A stretch of 64,000 nucleotides of DNA from Leptoclinus maculatus (GCA_032191485.1 JAVDOI010000012.1:15091140-15155139), one strand, 5' to 3'; positions 13,001 to 25,900 are shown, numbered from the stretch's first letter. Made by a program: numbers and translations. The notes: generated by a model from the letters alone, not told the origin.

Positions 13001-14341
13001 GTGCAGTTTAGTATTCTGCAACTACAGACAGTCTCCACAAGGTGGCAGCCCTTCCATACTATGAAGATCAAATATAGGCAGACTCTAGAGGGAAACAACT
13101 GCATATTCACCTGACAGAAGAAATAAAAGACATGCAGGTGACTTTAGAACACACACCTGTCGGCAGCTGTTTGACCCCCTGCGGATGTCCCACAATGATG
13201 CGGCTATGAGATTGTCCTCTGAGAGTTACCATGGGAGACTGAGCCGGCGTCACCTGTTGCTGGGGCACTATCTGTGCACATTCAGAGACAAAAGAATGAG
13301 AAACAGAACAACAGCAGGGACAAGAATAGAAGTAAAAAAAAAAAAGATCCAGTCGGTGCTAAATTACCAGTCCGGGTTTACTGTGAGGCGTCTGAGTGAG
13401 GCTGATAACTGTGGTTTTGGTCGCAGCAGTGCTGGTGGCCGTAGCGGCGGCGGCCGTGGAGAGAGGAGGTCGCAGCACCACAGCGGTGAGGGCCGTGGAG
13501 GCTGCTGCAGCAGCCGGAGTGCTGGGCAGAGGCAGCAGGCTCTGCCGGATGAAGGTCTCTGGGTCTGGGGTCATCTGACGCAGTGCTGGGAGACTCCTCT
13601 GCAGGCAGACAGAGGACAAGTTGATGAAGTCGTTTCCACACAGGATAGATTTGTTGTTACTGCCTATCTCTATAGGGGGAAAGGGGAAATATATATATAT
13701 GTATGTAAGCCCTGCGATAGTCTGTCGACCTGTCCAGGGTGTACCCTTCCTCCGCCCAATGTCAGCTGACATTGAAAACAGGATAAGCGGCCACAGACTT
13801 TGGATGAATGGAATACAAATTTGAATGCGTCACTGAAATGGAGCACGGGGAACATGTCTAACCAGTTCTGAATGTACACAGCCTGTAACGTGCAACAGTA
13901 GGCTATATATCTGCATATACTGATCTCACCTTCAGGAAAGGCACAAGGTACGGCTGTGGGGAGGAGTTGAGCTCCCGGTATAACCTACTGGTAAAATCTT
14001 CTGGCTCCATCTTCGCTTCCTGTTGTGCAATAAACACAGAGGACGGATCAGATCTCCCCCCCCCACTCACAATATATTAAGTTAAGAAAACAGGAATGAC
14101 AGAAAAGGTATGAAGATGAGGACAGAGAGATCACGTTTGAAGATGTTGAGAGAGCGAGATGATGATGATGATGGCCATAAAACAGACAGAAACAGAAACA
14201 GAGAGAAATGTACCAGCAGGTTCTTGACCAGCTCCTTGACGTTGGCCGTAGTCTCAGAGGACTGTTTTCCACTGGACGCCAGCTTGATCAACGTGGACAG
14301 AAAGTTCCGACACTTTTTTACATTCTCCAGTGTCTCCTGCA

Positions 14342-14375
<34 letters not shown>

Positions 14376-16086
14376 TCCCTCAAATGTACACGTCAGACAT
14401 ACACTAAAAACACTAAAAACAACCTTAAAATGAATAAGCATCTGTGCATTTGGTGTTGGAAGATTACAAAAGGCGAAAGCATTCAAGGTTAGTACTTCTC
14501 TCTTACAGCTGAGATAGCTGTTGGGGTGACACGGGTCCCAGCTACCCGCTGTGTAACTGCTGTGGCTGCAGAACCGGGCTGCACTGGAGTGGGCGTTCCC
14601 AGCGGCTGTCCCGGGGTAGTGGCCGTCCCTCCCAGCATGATGGTGTTCTATATGAGTCAGTGAATATGCAGTCATGAGATGAGAGTCGGCAGAGTGACAA
14701 GGTCAGAATAACACTTTTGACACGTCTGGTCCCGGGGCACAGTACATTCAACTTCCCCCCCCCCCAAGCTTTATTCTTCCAGGAAAGAGTTGTGCTAGAT
14801 ACTTAATGTCATTCAAAATAACATAGTATTTGAAATGCTCTCGTCCGTAAACTACCATTTGCTCGTTGATATGGTCCTGAACATAACTTTCAGATGGTAA
14901 TGTTATATGTTGTGGAGCGCTCTGACAGATAGCCTTGTTGTTCATTCTCAACTAAAGGAAAAAAGGAGGATGTTGGAATACATTTCCAGGACAACACTCG
15001 ATTTTCCAGGATATTTGACTTTTGACAGGAATGAGTGACTGGAAAAAAAAAAAAAAATGTTTTCTGTTCAAGCCTGTTCAAACACATTAACTGGATTCAA
15101 ACTTCTGACTGATTTTGGAGGAAAGGGTCCTTTAGTGAAAAATACACTTCAGGAAAAAGGGAGATTAGCTTGAACGGTTGGGTTTGGATGAGGTCATGAA
15201 GACCGCACTTTATGTCTAGAGTGATGTGGGCAAGAGAGAGTAGGAAACAGCACGTTTCATACAGAGCCTCACAGAGAACTTTCAATGGTGTTTGGTGCTT
15301 GATAACTTAATACCCTGCACAGGGACTTAAATGCCCTAAAGGGGGGGGGGGGGTTGGAGTTACCTGCAGTATAGGAGGCCTCTGCAAAGTGGTGGTGGCC
15401 GTCACGGTGGTCTGGACTGCGGACCCTTGCTTAATAATGGTGGTGGGGGTAACCGGACGAGCCAGCAGCGACGCGCCTGGAGCCTGCAGAACAGCAGCGG
15501 ATATGAGAGAGGAGGTGTTACACATATGACACTCAAGGAATAATTCATGATGTGCTACCGCTTAATATATTTAAAGTTACATAATTAAAGTCCTGTTGTG
15601 ATGGGATGATCAAAGGATGCTCAGCCTTTAGTATTAGGGACACGCCGATCTCTTCTGATATCAATCCTGGTGTCTACACTCAGGGTATCGGTCCATATCG
15701 AGTACTGATCCGATGCGAGAGCTCTTTTTTTAACCCGATGTGGAAATGACTGGGATCATCTTTCTATGTCCAATGAAATATGAGGTTGTAACTACACCTC
15801 ACTTATTAACTATAAGTGAAAATGTTTACAACAACATCCTCCTAAAGCTTGTGTCCGGCGGTCCTGGTACCTGAAGAGAAGAGATCTGGACAGGTGGAGT
15901 GCTGGTGGGGGCTGGAGGCCGCGGTGTCATGGCGCTTTGGGACTGCGACTGAGCCTGCATCTGAGCCAAGGTCTGCTGGTGAATCACCAGCAGCTGCCCA
16001 CTCTCACTGCGGACCAAGACCATGCCTGCAACAGCCAAATGACGTCAGAAGAGCAGGGCTTTTCTGTCCTGGTCAGACTCACTAAT

Positions 16087-16172
<86 letters not shown>

Positions 16173-18167
16173 GGGGATGAATTACTCATCTGTCGGCTAT
16201 TGATGTACGGACATTGCCTCAGCTGGGAGGTCCTCAGTGACCGGTCGGACAAAAATGAGCCGCAAACACGGTGCCATAAATAAACATTTCAAGCAGCAAC
16301 ACACAGCGTGTAATTAGATGTTGTGAGCCTCCACAACACAGCACAACAACAAAGTAAAACTTCTTTTTTTTTTACCGCTGATACTTTATTGTAGGCTAGT
16401 GTATTACTAAGCACTGCAGCCTGGTGTTTTTGCTTGCCCATGTCCCATCAAACAGACTGTGTTATAAGTACTGGGGCTACAGAACGCAGTAGTACACCGG
16501 CCTTACAGAGACATCGGACGGGAACATTCTAGCAGCAGAACCATAAACTTCTTGTGCTTTAGATACATGTTTATTGAATGGTGTGACCACAATGTTGTGG
16601 TTTACCTATACCCTGACTTGTAACTTTCTTTCCATATGTTGGGGTTTGCTCTAAATACAGGACTCCAAAGCAGAGCTAATTCACATGCATTGATATTACT
16701 ATATTTTAACAATTCATGCAAAAACAACCCCTATTTATTTACTGCTGAGGGTTAAAATCAAAATCTACCTGAGCAAAACAAGAGACACAAGATGAACAAA
16801 TAGCCTTTGCAAACAGTTTTAAACACACACACACCCAGGACATATACTTGGAGATACACTGTAAATAGCTGTTGATAATAGAATGGTTTGCTATTGTCTA
16901 TAACAAGATAAGAAATAAAGATCAATAGTTTGATATACAACATGAACAGGATGGCTGCCCTCAAGGCATTTTATCTGGAACCTTGTTCACCTCTAATCTC
17001 TTGTTTGTGGCTTTAAAAACACAACGTGCCAATAAACATTCATTGTCTATTCACTCAACAGCAGCTGAGAAACGTCAACAAATAAAACAAAGTTGTTACC
17101 TGGAGGGAGCTGGATGTTTTGAATGTTCGGGGCGCTCTGTTGAGGCGCAGCGAGCCGAGGTGCCAACACCTGTGGAGCAATAGCTCGTATTCCAGCGGGA
17201 GGAGTGGCGGCGATGGGTGACGGTACCGAAGTCCTCAAGTTCTGCAACACGGTCGGGCTCCTCGTCGTCGCCGTCGTCACGACGTGCGCGCCAGTCTGCA
17301 TTACGGTTTTTGTGGAGTCGAATTTGTTCACGAGCGAGCCGGACGCGCCGGTAACCCCGACGACTGCCGGCGATGTCAGCACCGTGGTGGGGTTGTCTCC
17401 GCTGCTGTGTGGGGCGTTAGTGGGAGTTTGCATAGGTGGCCTCACGAGCGTGACAGTGGGAACAGTTTTCACAGACGAAATCACAGCATTCGGTGAAGTT
17501 TGAATAATAGTGCTTGGCGTTGCGGATAAAACCGTCGCGCTGCCTTTGCTCACAGAAACAGGTCCGTTGTTGACAAGCGTGACAACGGGCTGCGAGTTGT
17601 TGTTGTTGTTGTTGTTGTGGCCGCCTCCTCCGGTGATGTGACAGTTCATCACCACGGAACCTCCATTCAAAGTTTGAACACCAGCCGCTACCGTGACTAC
17701 TCCGCTGGCTGTCCCCGGCTTGGACGGACTCTGAGCGGCTGTCACGCTCGACGTGGTCCCTGCTGCTCCTTGCTCCATGCTCGAACCGCGGGACCCCGTA
17801 CTGTTAATGACACCTCCGTGCACTCCTGCCCCTACAGCGTCGGAAACACATGAAAACAAGGGGGGGTGGGGGGTTGTCGAACGTGACCAAAATTAGCCAG
17901 TGTTAGCTAACCAGAGTGGGCAGCTATCTAACCTGCTTTTGCAAGCTCTTGTTGTGAAAGTCCCATTTTGCTGCCCTGAACATTGGAATTTCTACCTACA
18001 GCTGAGTTGCCGACGTGATTTGCTGCAACCTGGAGCTTGGTGGTTGCGTTGACGTGCCTCGCTCCAGTTAGTTCGGACTCCAGAGATCCGACAAGATCAC
18101 TAACTACTTTTTCGTCCACCTCTGTGTTGAAGAAAACATCATCCAGCAAATCGGAGCCCGCCGCCAT
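10088..18167 (-). CDS. taf4: TAF4, TFIID subunit 4
   Basis: TAF4 is a core subunit of TFIID; its histone fold pairs with TAF12. Sixteen coding exons (written low to high, transcribed in reverse): 17933-18167, 17100-17831, 15871-16025, 15364-15483, 14507-14647, 14214-14336, 13930-14019, 13368-13598, 13157-13271, 12760-12871, 11340-11509, 11100-11230, 10882-11007, 10596-10652, 10383-10502, 10088-10255. They join in phase to 941 aa. The N-terminus MAAGSDLLDDVFFNTEVDEK is the TAF4 (not TAF4B) start. The middle is Ser/Thr/Val/Pro/Gln-rich with a poly-Asn run. The TAFH (NHR1) domain begins at about residue 462 (ETLENVKKC) and runs to about 545. The conserved C-terminal region spans about 685-941, from DDDDINDVASMAGVNL through GPRKKRK to a terminal RVNLRDLLFCLENE. 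The intron after exon 10596-10652 uses a GC donor. The short N-terminus compared with human lacks the Ala/Pro-rich expansion. Confidence 0.96.
12557..12624. repeat. 68-bp AT palindrome in a TAF4 intron
   Basis: GCATACAGTTATTGA at the left pairs perfectly with TCAATAACTGTATGC at the right. The alternating AT/ACAT core between them is itself nearly self-complementary. It may be a tiny MITE or an AT-microsatellite hairpin. Confidence 0.85.
13709..13813 (+). mobile_element. SINE/LINE-tail interspersed repeat
   Basis: The stretch runs from CCTGCGATAG through GACCTGTCCAGGGTGTACCC to GGATAAGCGG and ends in TGGATGAATGGA. This is a very common fish interspersed repeat, usually ending in a TGGA-type tail. 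It lies in the intron between TAF4 exons 13368-13598 and 13930-14019. Confidence 0.7.
14342..14372. repeat. (CA)n microsatellite
   Basis: A CA run immediately upstream, in TAF4 sense, of the acceptor of exon 14214-14336. Confidence 0.95.
15628..15725. mobile_element. degraded hAT terminus-like fragment
   Basis: TAGGGACACGCCGATC is followed by GGTATCGGTCCATATCG and TACTGATCCGAT. This resembles the terminal region of fish hAT elements with 'AGGGATGCACCGAT' ends. Only one end is recognisable. Confidence 0.4.
16092..16170. repeat. (TG)n microsatellite
   Basis: About 78 bp of TG, in the large TAF4 intron between exons 15871-16025 and 17100-17831. Confidence 0.97.
17587..17616 (-). repeat. poly-Asn tract in TAF4 exon 2
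   Basis: In-frame run of AAC codons (plus strand GTT repeats) giving seven consecutive Asn between a GGGGHN-like segment and SQPVVTLVNN. It is a coding microsatellite in the low-complexity activator-binding region. Confidence 0.9.
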
Positions 18168-19013
18168 CTTTGCCCAGCTGAGCTCGCCCGTGAGACGCAT
18201 GCGCCGATTGGATGCACCGTCGGTGACGCGACCTCGCCGGGCGCTGTGATTGGTTTCTTCGAGGAGAATAAAGCTCGGGACAAATGGTCGCGAGTTGCAG
18301 TGCGATGTGCCAGCTCCGTCTGACAGCGCCGCTGGAAAACAACGATACCGCTCACAGAGCTGCCTCTGGTGGGACCTTATCACATCGAGGTGGCTCTCAA
18401 AGAGAGCATTTGTATCGTACAACACGTCTTTACAGATTCACACACAGTATCGAAGCATTTTGTATCTATTTGACTTTATCGTAGACGACTCAAAATGGCT
18501 GCGTTGTTGCTATTATTATTTGTTTTCCAGGAAAAACGCAGCAGCTGCTTCGGGGCTCGCAGACAATGTTAAGCGGTCTGGATGATGTCAAACTATTGAG
18601 AGCACAGATCAATATTTACCAGTTTACATAGCTGTTTTGCAGCATTAAGCTCTGGCTTCTCGACACAACAGGAGTGCAGTAAATGTGGCACCTTGTTATG
18701 GATTTATATTAAAATAATTGTCAGAACAAAAATAGCACACACATAATGCATTATCCAAATAAATGTTACAAATACGCCCAATTGTCAGTCATGCAAAATA
18801 TCAGACATCATGAGTCATAAATGAAAACTTCAGCACAGGGACTGACAGTAAATTGACGTTAGCAGCCAGGTGCGTTTAAATCTCAATCAGTGGGCGTGGT
18901 TTAAAGTCAGCTGTGGTCGCCTATAAAGTGTTTCCGGTCGCTCCGCGGCTTAAATGCTGCCACCTGAGTTTTCGTTGAAATTTGCAAGCAATTGTCCTGA
19001 ACGCTCTCCAGCC
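18168..19013. promoter_or_regulatory. bidirectional promoter of TAF4 and LSM14B
   Basis: The two start codons face away from each other only 846 bp apart. On the TAF4 side there is an NRF1-like GCATGCGC (about 18197-18204) and two ATTGG (reverse CCAAT) words near 18206 and 18249. On the LSM14B side there is a GGGCGTGG GC-box-like word (about 18892), TATAAA at 18922-18927 and an ETS-like TTCCGG just after it. The transcription starts are inferred. Confidence 0.6.
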
Positions 19014-21336
19014 ATGAGTTCATCAAAGCCGTACATTGGCTGCAAAATAGGCTTAATTTCAAAAGCTCACAATCGTTATGAGGGGATTTTGTACACAATT
19101 GATAAGGTGAACTCCACAGTAGTGGTGGCAAAAGGTGAGTGGTGTGGGCCTCTGTTTGGTAGCCTGTCAGCATGTCCAAAAATATGTTCTGAGTTTTTTT
19201 TTTTTTTTTTTGTAGACATCTTAAGATGGCAGCACAATTGATACGCATTTATTTCTTTAACAAGTCAAGTGTTTTGGAACGGAGGGACGACCCACCGACA
19301 GACCAACACCACCCAAAGATGATATCTATGAGTACATCACTTTCCGGGGAAGTGATATTAAGGACATCGCACTGTGTGAACCCCAAAGATCTCACCACGG
19401 CCTTCCCCCGGATCCTGCAATAGTACAGGTATGCAAAAACTGCATGGCTTACATCCGGCAGTAGAGAAACCAAAGGAGGACAAAGTATGTGTAGATAATG
19501 TGCGTTAAATTGTTTTAACTTCTTTTGTTCAGTCAGCCAGTGTAGGCTCTTCAGGTGTGTACTCGGCTCTCGGACCATTTAGCCCCCTAAGGATGCCCGC
19601 CTACAACCAGCTTGCTGCCAGCTCTCTGCTTAACCAACAGTATGCTGCAGCTCTTGGCCTTGGTTAGTCAATGAACACAAATGTAGTGTTGGTCAACCAT
19701 AAACCCACACTCTTAGTGAAGCTGAATACTTTTTAAAGTAGGTTGTTTGCATACTAAAGTGTTTTTTTTATAATGCAGGGTCTGTACTGACTGGTTTACA
19801 AGTCAGAAGGGGCCCAATGGTGGAAAAGGCTGTTCAAACCCTCCATGTGGATATAGCTAGGCAGAGCGAAAGCTTGACTGCATCCCAGGAGCGGGTGCAG
19901 CAGTGGGAGAGGAGGATGCCCCAGAGGCCCAGACCAGAGAGTCCCCTGGCCAGAAGGGGCACCGGAGCCAGCAGTAAGCATACAGAATTGCAGTGATGAA
20001 AGTCAAATAAAAAAATACTATGTTCACTAATATACCGAAAAGAGAGAAGCTCGGCTTGTTTAGCAGTCTTGAAATATTTTACAACTCTGTCCGGGTGGGA
20101 GGGGTTCAGGAAATGTCCATCCGTGCAATTGCGAGCAATCTTAAGAGTGTAAATGTTTTTAATTTCAAGTGAAGTCCGGCCCAGGTGTACCCAGTTTTCA
20201 GCGGGAAACTCGGCAGCAGAATTATGAACGCGGGCCACCACCTAGAAGACAAGGTAATTGTGAAATTAGTGAACATTTGAGTTTTCTGGATACAATAAAC
20301 GAAGAAAAAAATGCATTGAATGTTAATCAGGACTTTGTTTAAATTAAACTTAGGAGCTCGGAGGCGCAGAAACCGTAGCAGAGGCCAGCTGATGGTGGCT
20401 CACGTTCCATCTGCCGTCCTTAAGTTTGACACAGATTTTGATTTTGAGTCCTCAAATGCACAGTTTATTAAGGAGGAGCTGGAGCGGGACAGGACGAAAG
20501 GTCGGTTAATCAACTCGAGTGACCACAAATGCAAGTTATCTGCTTTTTTTTGACACTTTTTTTTTTTCTTTCTTAAAAGCCCACATGGACAGTTTAAACC
20601 TTTACTCGGTGTTGCAGATAATCTCTAATCTGCCGGTATTGACTCGGCAGTAGCAAGACAGACCAGACTCTGGCACCAGAATTTGGTCACAAAAGCTGTC
20701 ATGATTTGTTCTCTTTTCAAAAGTGCAAAGATTTGTTTCCATTTCGGCACAGGTCCTTGCTTCATAACCAGAAACACATTTTTAACCAGGAATAGACGTG
20801 GGACATGAGATTGTATTAAGCATTAAGAGTTATTGATGTAATCTGCCTTTTTTTTTTTAACCTTCACTTACCTTGGTCTTCCGTAGCGTATCCTTCCAGT
20901 TTAATTGCAGTGCATGTTTTCTGTCTGCAGATGGAAATCATGAGGTAGACGAGAAAGAGAAGGAGAAATTGCACTCGACTGCAAAAGATGATCACTTTGG
21001 CCCAGAATGCTACTACGACCGAGCAAAGTCTTTCTTTGACAACATCTCGTCTGATAATAAGTTCAGGTAAACTAGTGGCCTTTTATTTATCCTCAAACTG
21101 TAAACACTCTCTGTATGTTGAGCTACAGGCTTGGGCCTCTGTCTGTGTCGATCAACGGTTTCAGACTAACGTGGGCAGAGGAGCGGAAGCGCAATCTGGA
21201 GACTTTTGGGGTCCCTGGGCGGTTCCTGAGGGGCCAAGGCTTCAGAGGAGGCTTCAGAGGAGGCTACACTGGACGCAGAGGACGGGGCCTCGCTCAGACT
21301 GAGTCTCCTTACAGAACCAGGAGTGTAGAGGTCTGA
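19014..21336 (+). CDS. lsm14b: LSM14B, RAP55 family mRNP protein
   Basis: The LSM14/RAP55 family binds mRNPs in P-bodies and represses or stores mRNA, notably in oocytes. Eight exons: 19014-19134, 19265-19428, 19533-19662, 19779-19973, 20170-20253, 20354-20500, 20931-21066, 21129-21336. They join in phase to 394 aa. The LSm domain covers residues 1-80 (SSSKPYIGCKIGLISKAHNR, then FGTEGRPTDRP and EYITFRGSDIKDI). The FDF motif is near 256-263 (FDTDFDFE), the FFD box near 308-318 (YYDRAKSFFDN), and the TFG box near 351-353 (ETFGVPGRF). The C-terminus is RGG-rich (RGGFRGGYTGRRGRG). An upstream in-frame ATG at 18954 exists, but the family N-terminus favours 19014. Exon 6 uses a weak donor, GTCGGT. 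LSM14B rather than LSM14A is chosen because of the TAF4/SS18L1 neighbourhood. Confidence 0.93.
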
Positions 21337-22955
21337 GAAGCACTAAAGCAACACCATCCTCCTGTGATGATGGCTTCCTTATGTGTAACAAATGGGACTG
21401 TTGCCCATTATGATGCTCTGTTGTCACATATGTTGTTTGTTCTCCCTGAGGCAGTTTTCCTGACCCCATATTGCCAGGATTGTATTTTTTATTTGTCATT
21501 TGGCCCCATTTTAAATATGGATGCGTGCCTCAGTAAAAGGTCCACAGTTTGTGACTAATTGGTTTTTCCTCCGAATGTTGGCCTAACGTTTTTTGGTTTG
21601 TTTTACCTTTCAATTATATGGGGAGTTTAAGTTTGTTTTCTGCTACTTGGAAGAATTTCACTCCCAAACGTGTATTGGTTTCCTGTTTAAAAAAAAAAAA
21701 AAAAAAAAGGGTCTGCCTCTTGGAGTACATTTATGCAAATGTTGTATGAATATTAACCTAAAATTAACTAAAGTTGAATGTATTTAAAGGCTAAATCTTG
21801 TGCTTTGATTTGTCTTGTCATATTGAAGCAACAAGTGACCAATGTAAATAAACTGGTAATTGCTGGTGCACTTGTCTTATGCTCTTTGAGGATGCATCCC
21901 ATTATATGCACAAGCGAGCTTTAAACATGTAAACCTTGGGTTGGACCATCCTAATATATGAAATGTAACTAAGTACAGTTAACTATTTGAGGTACTTGAG
22001 AAATACCATTCTATGCTACCTACACCCCACTGAGAATTGGTTTCCTGTATCTATATTTTTCACAAGCCACACATCTTCCAAAAACATTCCGACACTAAAA
22101 TGTAATTTTTCAAAGACTGACCAATCTGGAGAAAATTAACTTTCCTCTGTCAAAGCAACACACACTTGCTAGATCTGGCAAATTGTTACAGAGGTGCACA
22201 AAATGAACAGGGATGTGATTTAAAAGGGTTAAAAATGCATTGCCACAAAGCTGAAAACGGGTGTTTTATGCTACTTCGATAAAGGTTCTTACTCCACTGA
22301 TATATAGATGTACTTTAATCTTGGTGTTCTATTAAACTCCCTGGTCTTTTAATTAGAAACGTGTGTTATTTTGTTCAACATACTGTAAACACTGTCCAAT
22401 GATATCACAACCAACACAAACCTTAGATGTGGGTCGCTTGATATGAAAACTGTGCAGATGTCCCAGATTGAGAAATGGACAGATATTGTATCAAATATGA
22501 ACATGACTGTGGCAACATCATGGAGTGGTCACATTTTTATCTGAAGGTGCTAAAAAAAAAAAAACTTTGAGCCTACAATGTGGACTGATTGGCTTTCATG
22601 AATCAAAGGATCCGTGTACAGAGAGGGAAAGTGGGCTACTCACTGTCCGGGTTATACCAAACACTAAGGGAGAGGGATTTACCCCTGTCACGTAACCCGT
22701 TCATCATACGTGTCATTATTCGCATGCACACAACAAATAACTCCGCAGAATCGAATGCTAAATTACATTCTGGATAAATTCAGTGTTTTATTATTTAATT
22801 CCTTCGTGACAGGAGAGATCTCACCGTAAATCCCCCCCCCCCCCCCCCCCCCCCCATTTCCTGGTAATGGACAAACTGTGTAACCAAATAGAGCGCTGCG
22901 CTCGGGATGACAAATATTAGAATAAAAGACGCGCTTTTATTTCCCATATGACAAA
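21337..22955. other. LSM14B 3' UTR and spacer to SS18L1
   Basis: The likely LSM14B 3' UTR reaches AATAAA at 21847-21852. An A-run lies near 21690. A fragment of the AAGTA-rich hAT MITE family lies at about 21960-22030. A 24-C run at 22832-22855 lies about 100 bp upstream of the SS18L1 start codon. No further gene fits here. Confidence 0.55.
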
Positions 22956-25900
22956 ATGTCGGTGGCGTTTTCATCGGCGCGCCCCAGGAGTAAAGGGGAG
23001 GTGACACAACAAACGATTCAAAAGGTAAAAAAAAAAGAAAAAAGAACCTTCATCCACGTCGCGTCGCTTGTTGTGGTGGAAATATTCTGGTCTGGATGGG
23101 AGTGTGCGCTGCTCCGCCGCCAGTGCGGAAGAAAGTATAGCCTGGGGTGAATGTCAGAAGAAATGGCAACTGGTATTGTAACGTTACAGTCAAGTGTAGG
23201 TGCGAACCAAACAAAGCCACGGCGGCGATGAAGGCGACCGCTTTACTAAAGGCGCATCACTGTCCGGGAGCTGTCTCCCTGTGATGCTGTCAATCTCGGC
23301 GCTTTTCCCCGACTCATGACGAACACGTTTATTTGCATGATAAAATAAATGTCAGCTTTAGATTGTGTGACTTGTTTCCAACAATTTGAAAGCGCAACAC
23401 TTGAACTTGTTTATTTTGTATTATGAGTTCTAGGTGCCATGCAAGCTCCAATTGTCACACAGCGTCCCGGCAGGTTTAAACGGTTATTACTGAAGAGCCG
23501 CTTTGTTGCAAAACAGCCTAAATAAGCATCTGCTGACAAATGCATGGTAGTGTATGATGGAAGGGAAACTGAGCAACACAGGAAAACCCTGAACCCTGTA
23601 CTCCTCACTGCTGCTGCTGTGAGTGGATGTTTTTTGGTAAAAAATGCAGTAACTGACCCAGAAAGGGGGGTTGAAGATCTGTGAAAATCCAGGACGACAC
23701 TGCATATTTAAGCGTATAATTCCCCTTGCACTGTGAGTTGAGACACCGAGCTGAAGTTATTTTGTTGTCTCCCAAAGATGCTGGATGAAAATCATCATTT
23801 AATACAATCTATAATGGATTACCAAAGCAAAGGCAAGACAGCTGAATGCACACAGTAAGTGCTCTTTTTTTCTAATTCCTTCCTGACTGTTGCTTTGTAA
23901 ATAAGGTAAATGTGAGAAAATAATGTTTAATTTCCCCCTTTTTGACAGGTATCAGCAGATCCTGCACAGAAATCTTGTGTACTTGGCCACGATAGCAGAT
24001 TCAAATCAGAACATGCAGTCACTACTTCCCGCAGTGAGTCCTTGTTTCAGTAACAAGTAGCCTAACAAGAAAGATTCACTTCGTCAGTTTCATTCTGCAC
24101 CTATTTTCTTTTTTACATATTCATAATAAATCTCATTTTGAGAATATAGTCTTTTGGTAGACAAAGCTGATTTTATATGGCACAGAAGTAAACGTTCCCG
24201 TTTCTTGCAATTTGTCCACTCATAAATCCATAGAACAAACACAAATATTGCAATTTAGGAGAAATATATAGGAGGCAATATATCAAATATAAAATAAGAG
24301 CATGAGACAATGGAGGACATCGATTAGGACACATCATCTGAATTGATCAACTGTGTCTTTTTACTTTCTAGCCTCCCACTCCCAATACGTCAATGGGCCC
24401 TGGAGGGGTGGGCCAGAGTGGGGGACACGCTCCGAGCAACCTCAATGACAACATGGCACCTGGACTGCCCCCCGCATCAATGATGCAGAGCCAAATGAGC
24501 AATGGTGAGAAGGTGCTTTCCACAGATAAACTCTGGCCTGCTCAAACTTTATTTCCACGCACAAAAACCGCGGCCTTGATGTGCACACATGCAGCTCCAT
24601 CTCGTTGTCCGTCCCCTTGTCTTGAGTGCTCTTCTAACCCCGACTATGCTGCATGTTTGTCTGCAGACACTGTTTGTCTGTCTATCGTCTTCATTGCCTG
24701 CAAATATCTGATGATCTTATGTTCAGCTAATAGTCAGATTTGTTTGCAGCTATAGCTACTTTCTGTCTCTAGTTCTTTTTTTACACACGTCACTAACATT
24801 CATCACTCAATCCTCGTACAACCATGCAAGCTTCCTGTAAAGATGAACTGAATGTGGGCCCATGATTAACATGATATGGCGCCGCATTGGGACCCGGCTG
24901 CTCTGACTGTGCGTGTGTGTCGTCAGGCCCCAGCCATGCCCCCCCCATGCAGCAGCATGCTGGTCAGGCGCAGTCGGCTATTCCCTCCGCATCCCTCGGC
25001 TTGCAAGCCGGCAGCTACGGTAGCTCGGCCTCAGCCTCCGGCTTCAGCCACGCTGCGCCTTCCTCCCAGGGCACTGTGCCTGGCTATGGCTCTTCCTCCT
25101 CCTCCTCCTCCTCCTCTTCCTCCACACCCTCCTCTTCCTCCTCCCGCAGCAACCTCAACATGCAATCAAACCAAGGTGAGCCAGGTATGGAGGAGCCTAA
25201 TCGCTGGGATATTTGGTCTATTTATTTTTTTATGGGAAGGAATTCTTTCAGGCTTATGGTGTGAACACGCCAAAACACTTGATTTTCACAAAAGATGCAA
25301 GATGTCACATTTGTTTTTCTGTTGTTTTTTTAAGTATGATGCAAGATTTGGCTCTTAGAGGAAGGGGGTGTTAAAAGCAATGCCTTTTAAGTGTTCAGAG
25401 CGATTTAGAAACCAGTAACAGTTAGATGATGTCTGAAACAACCTCGGAATGTCAAACCGCCCCTGGATGTTGCTTAAAACATTTGCTTGGATGCATTTCT
25501 GCACTCATCGGTCTGTAAATCCCCTCCAAATCGAAAAATAAGCAAACACATTCAGTTCATCAAAGAGGCGTCCTGCCTCCTCCCTTCCTCCCTCTGCTCC
25601 AGGCTTTACCTATCTCTGACTCCTGACCCTGAGATGCAGACTACTTCGGAGCAGCATCTTGAAAGCATCTCTTCAAAGAGTTTATTTTTTCCTTTAAGAG
25701 GCCCCTTGACTGCTATGAACCCCCCCCCACCCTCTTTTTCGCTTTTCCCTGTGCCCCAATTGCTGTGTTTATTTGTCAGTTAAATTATGCACATTTCTGC
25801 CAGTCTCAGTTCTGAGAATGCGGCGTCTGCTGTTGAATGCAAATGCTGCTATGTGCATAGAGTGTGTCCGTGTATATTAATGTATTAGATCTCCCCCCCC

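Noticed and set aside
13185..13769. 194-codon plus-strand frame in TAF4
   Set aside because: It is a shadow of TAF4 exons 13157-13271 and 13368-13598 on the opposite strand, extended by intron sequence.
17204..17853. Plus-strand frames opposite TAF4 exon 2
   Set aside because: Antisense shadows of a GC-rich low-complexity exon; no start context or splice pattern.
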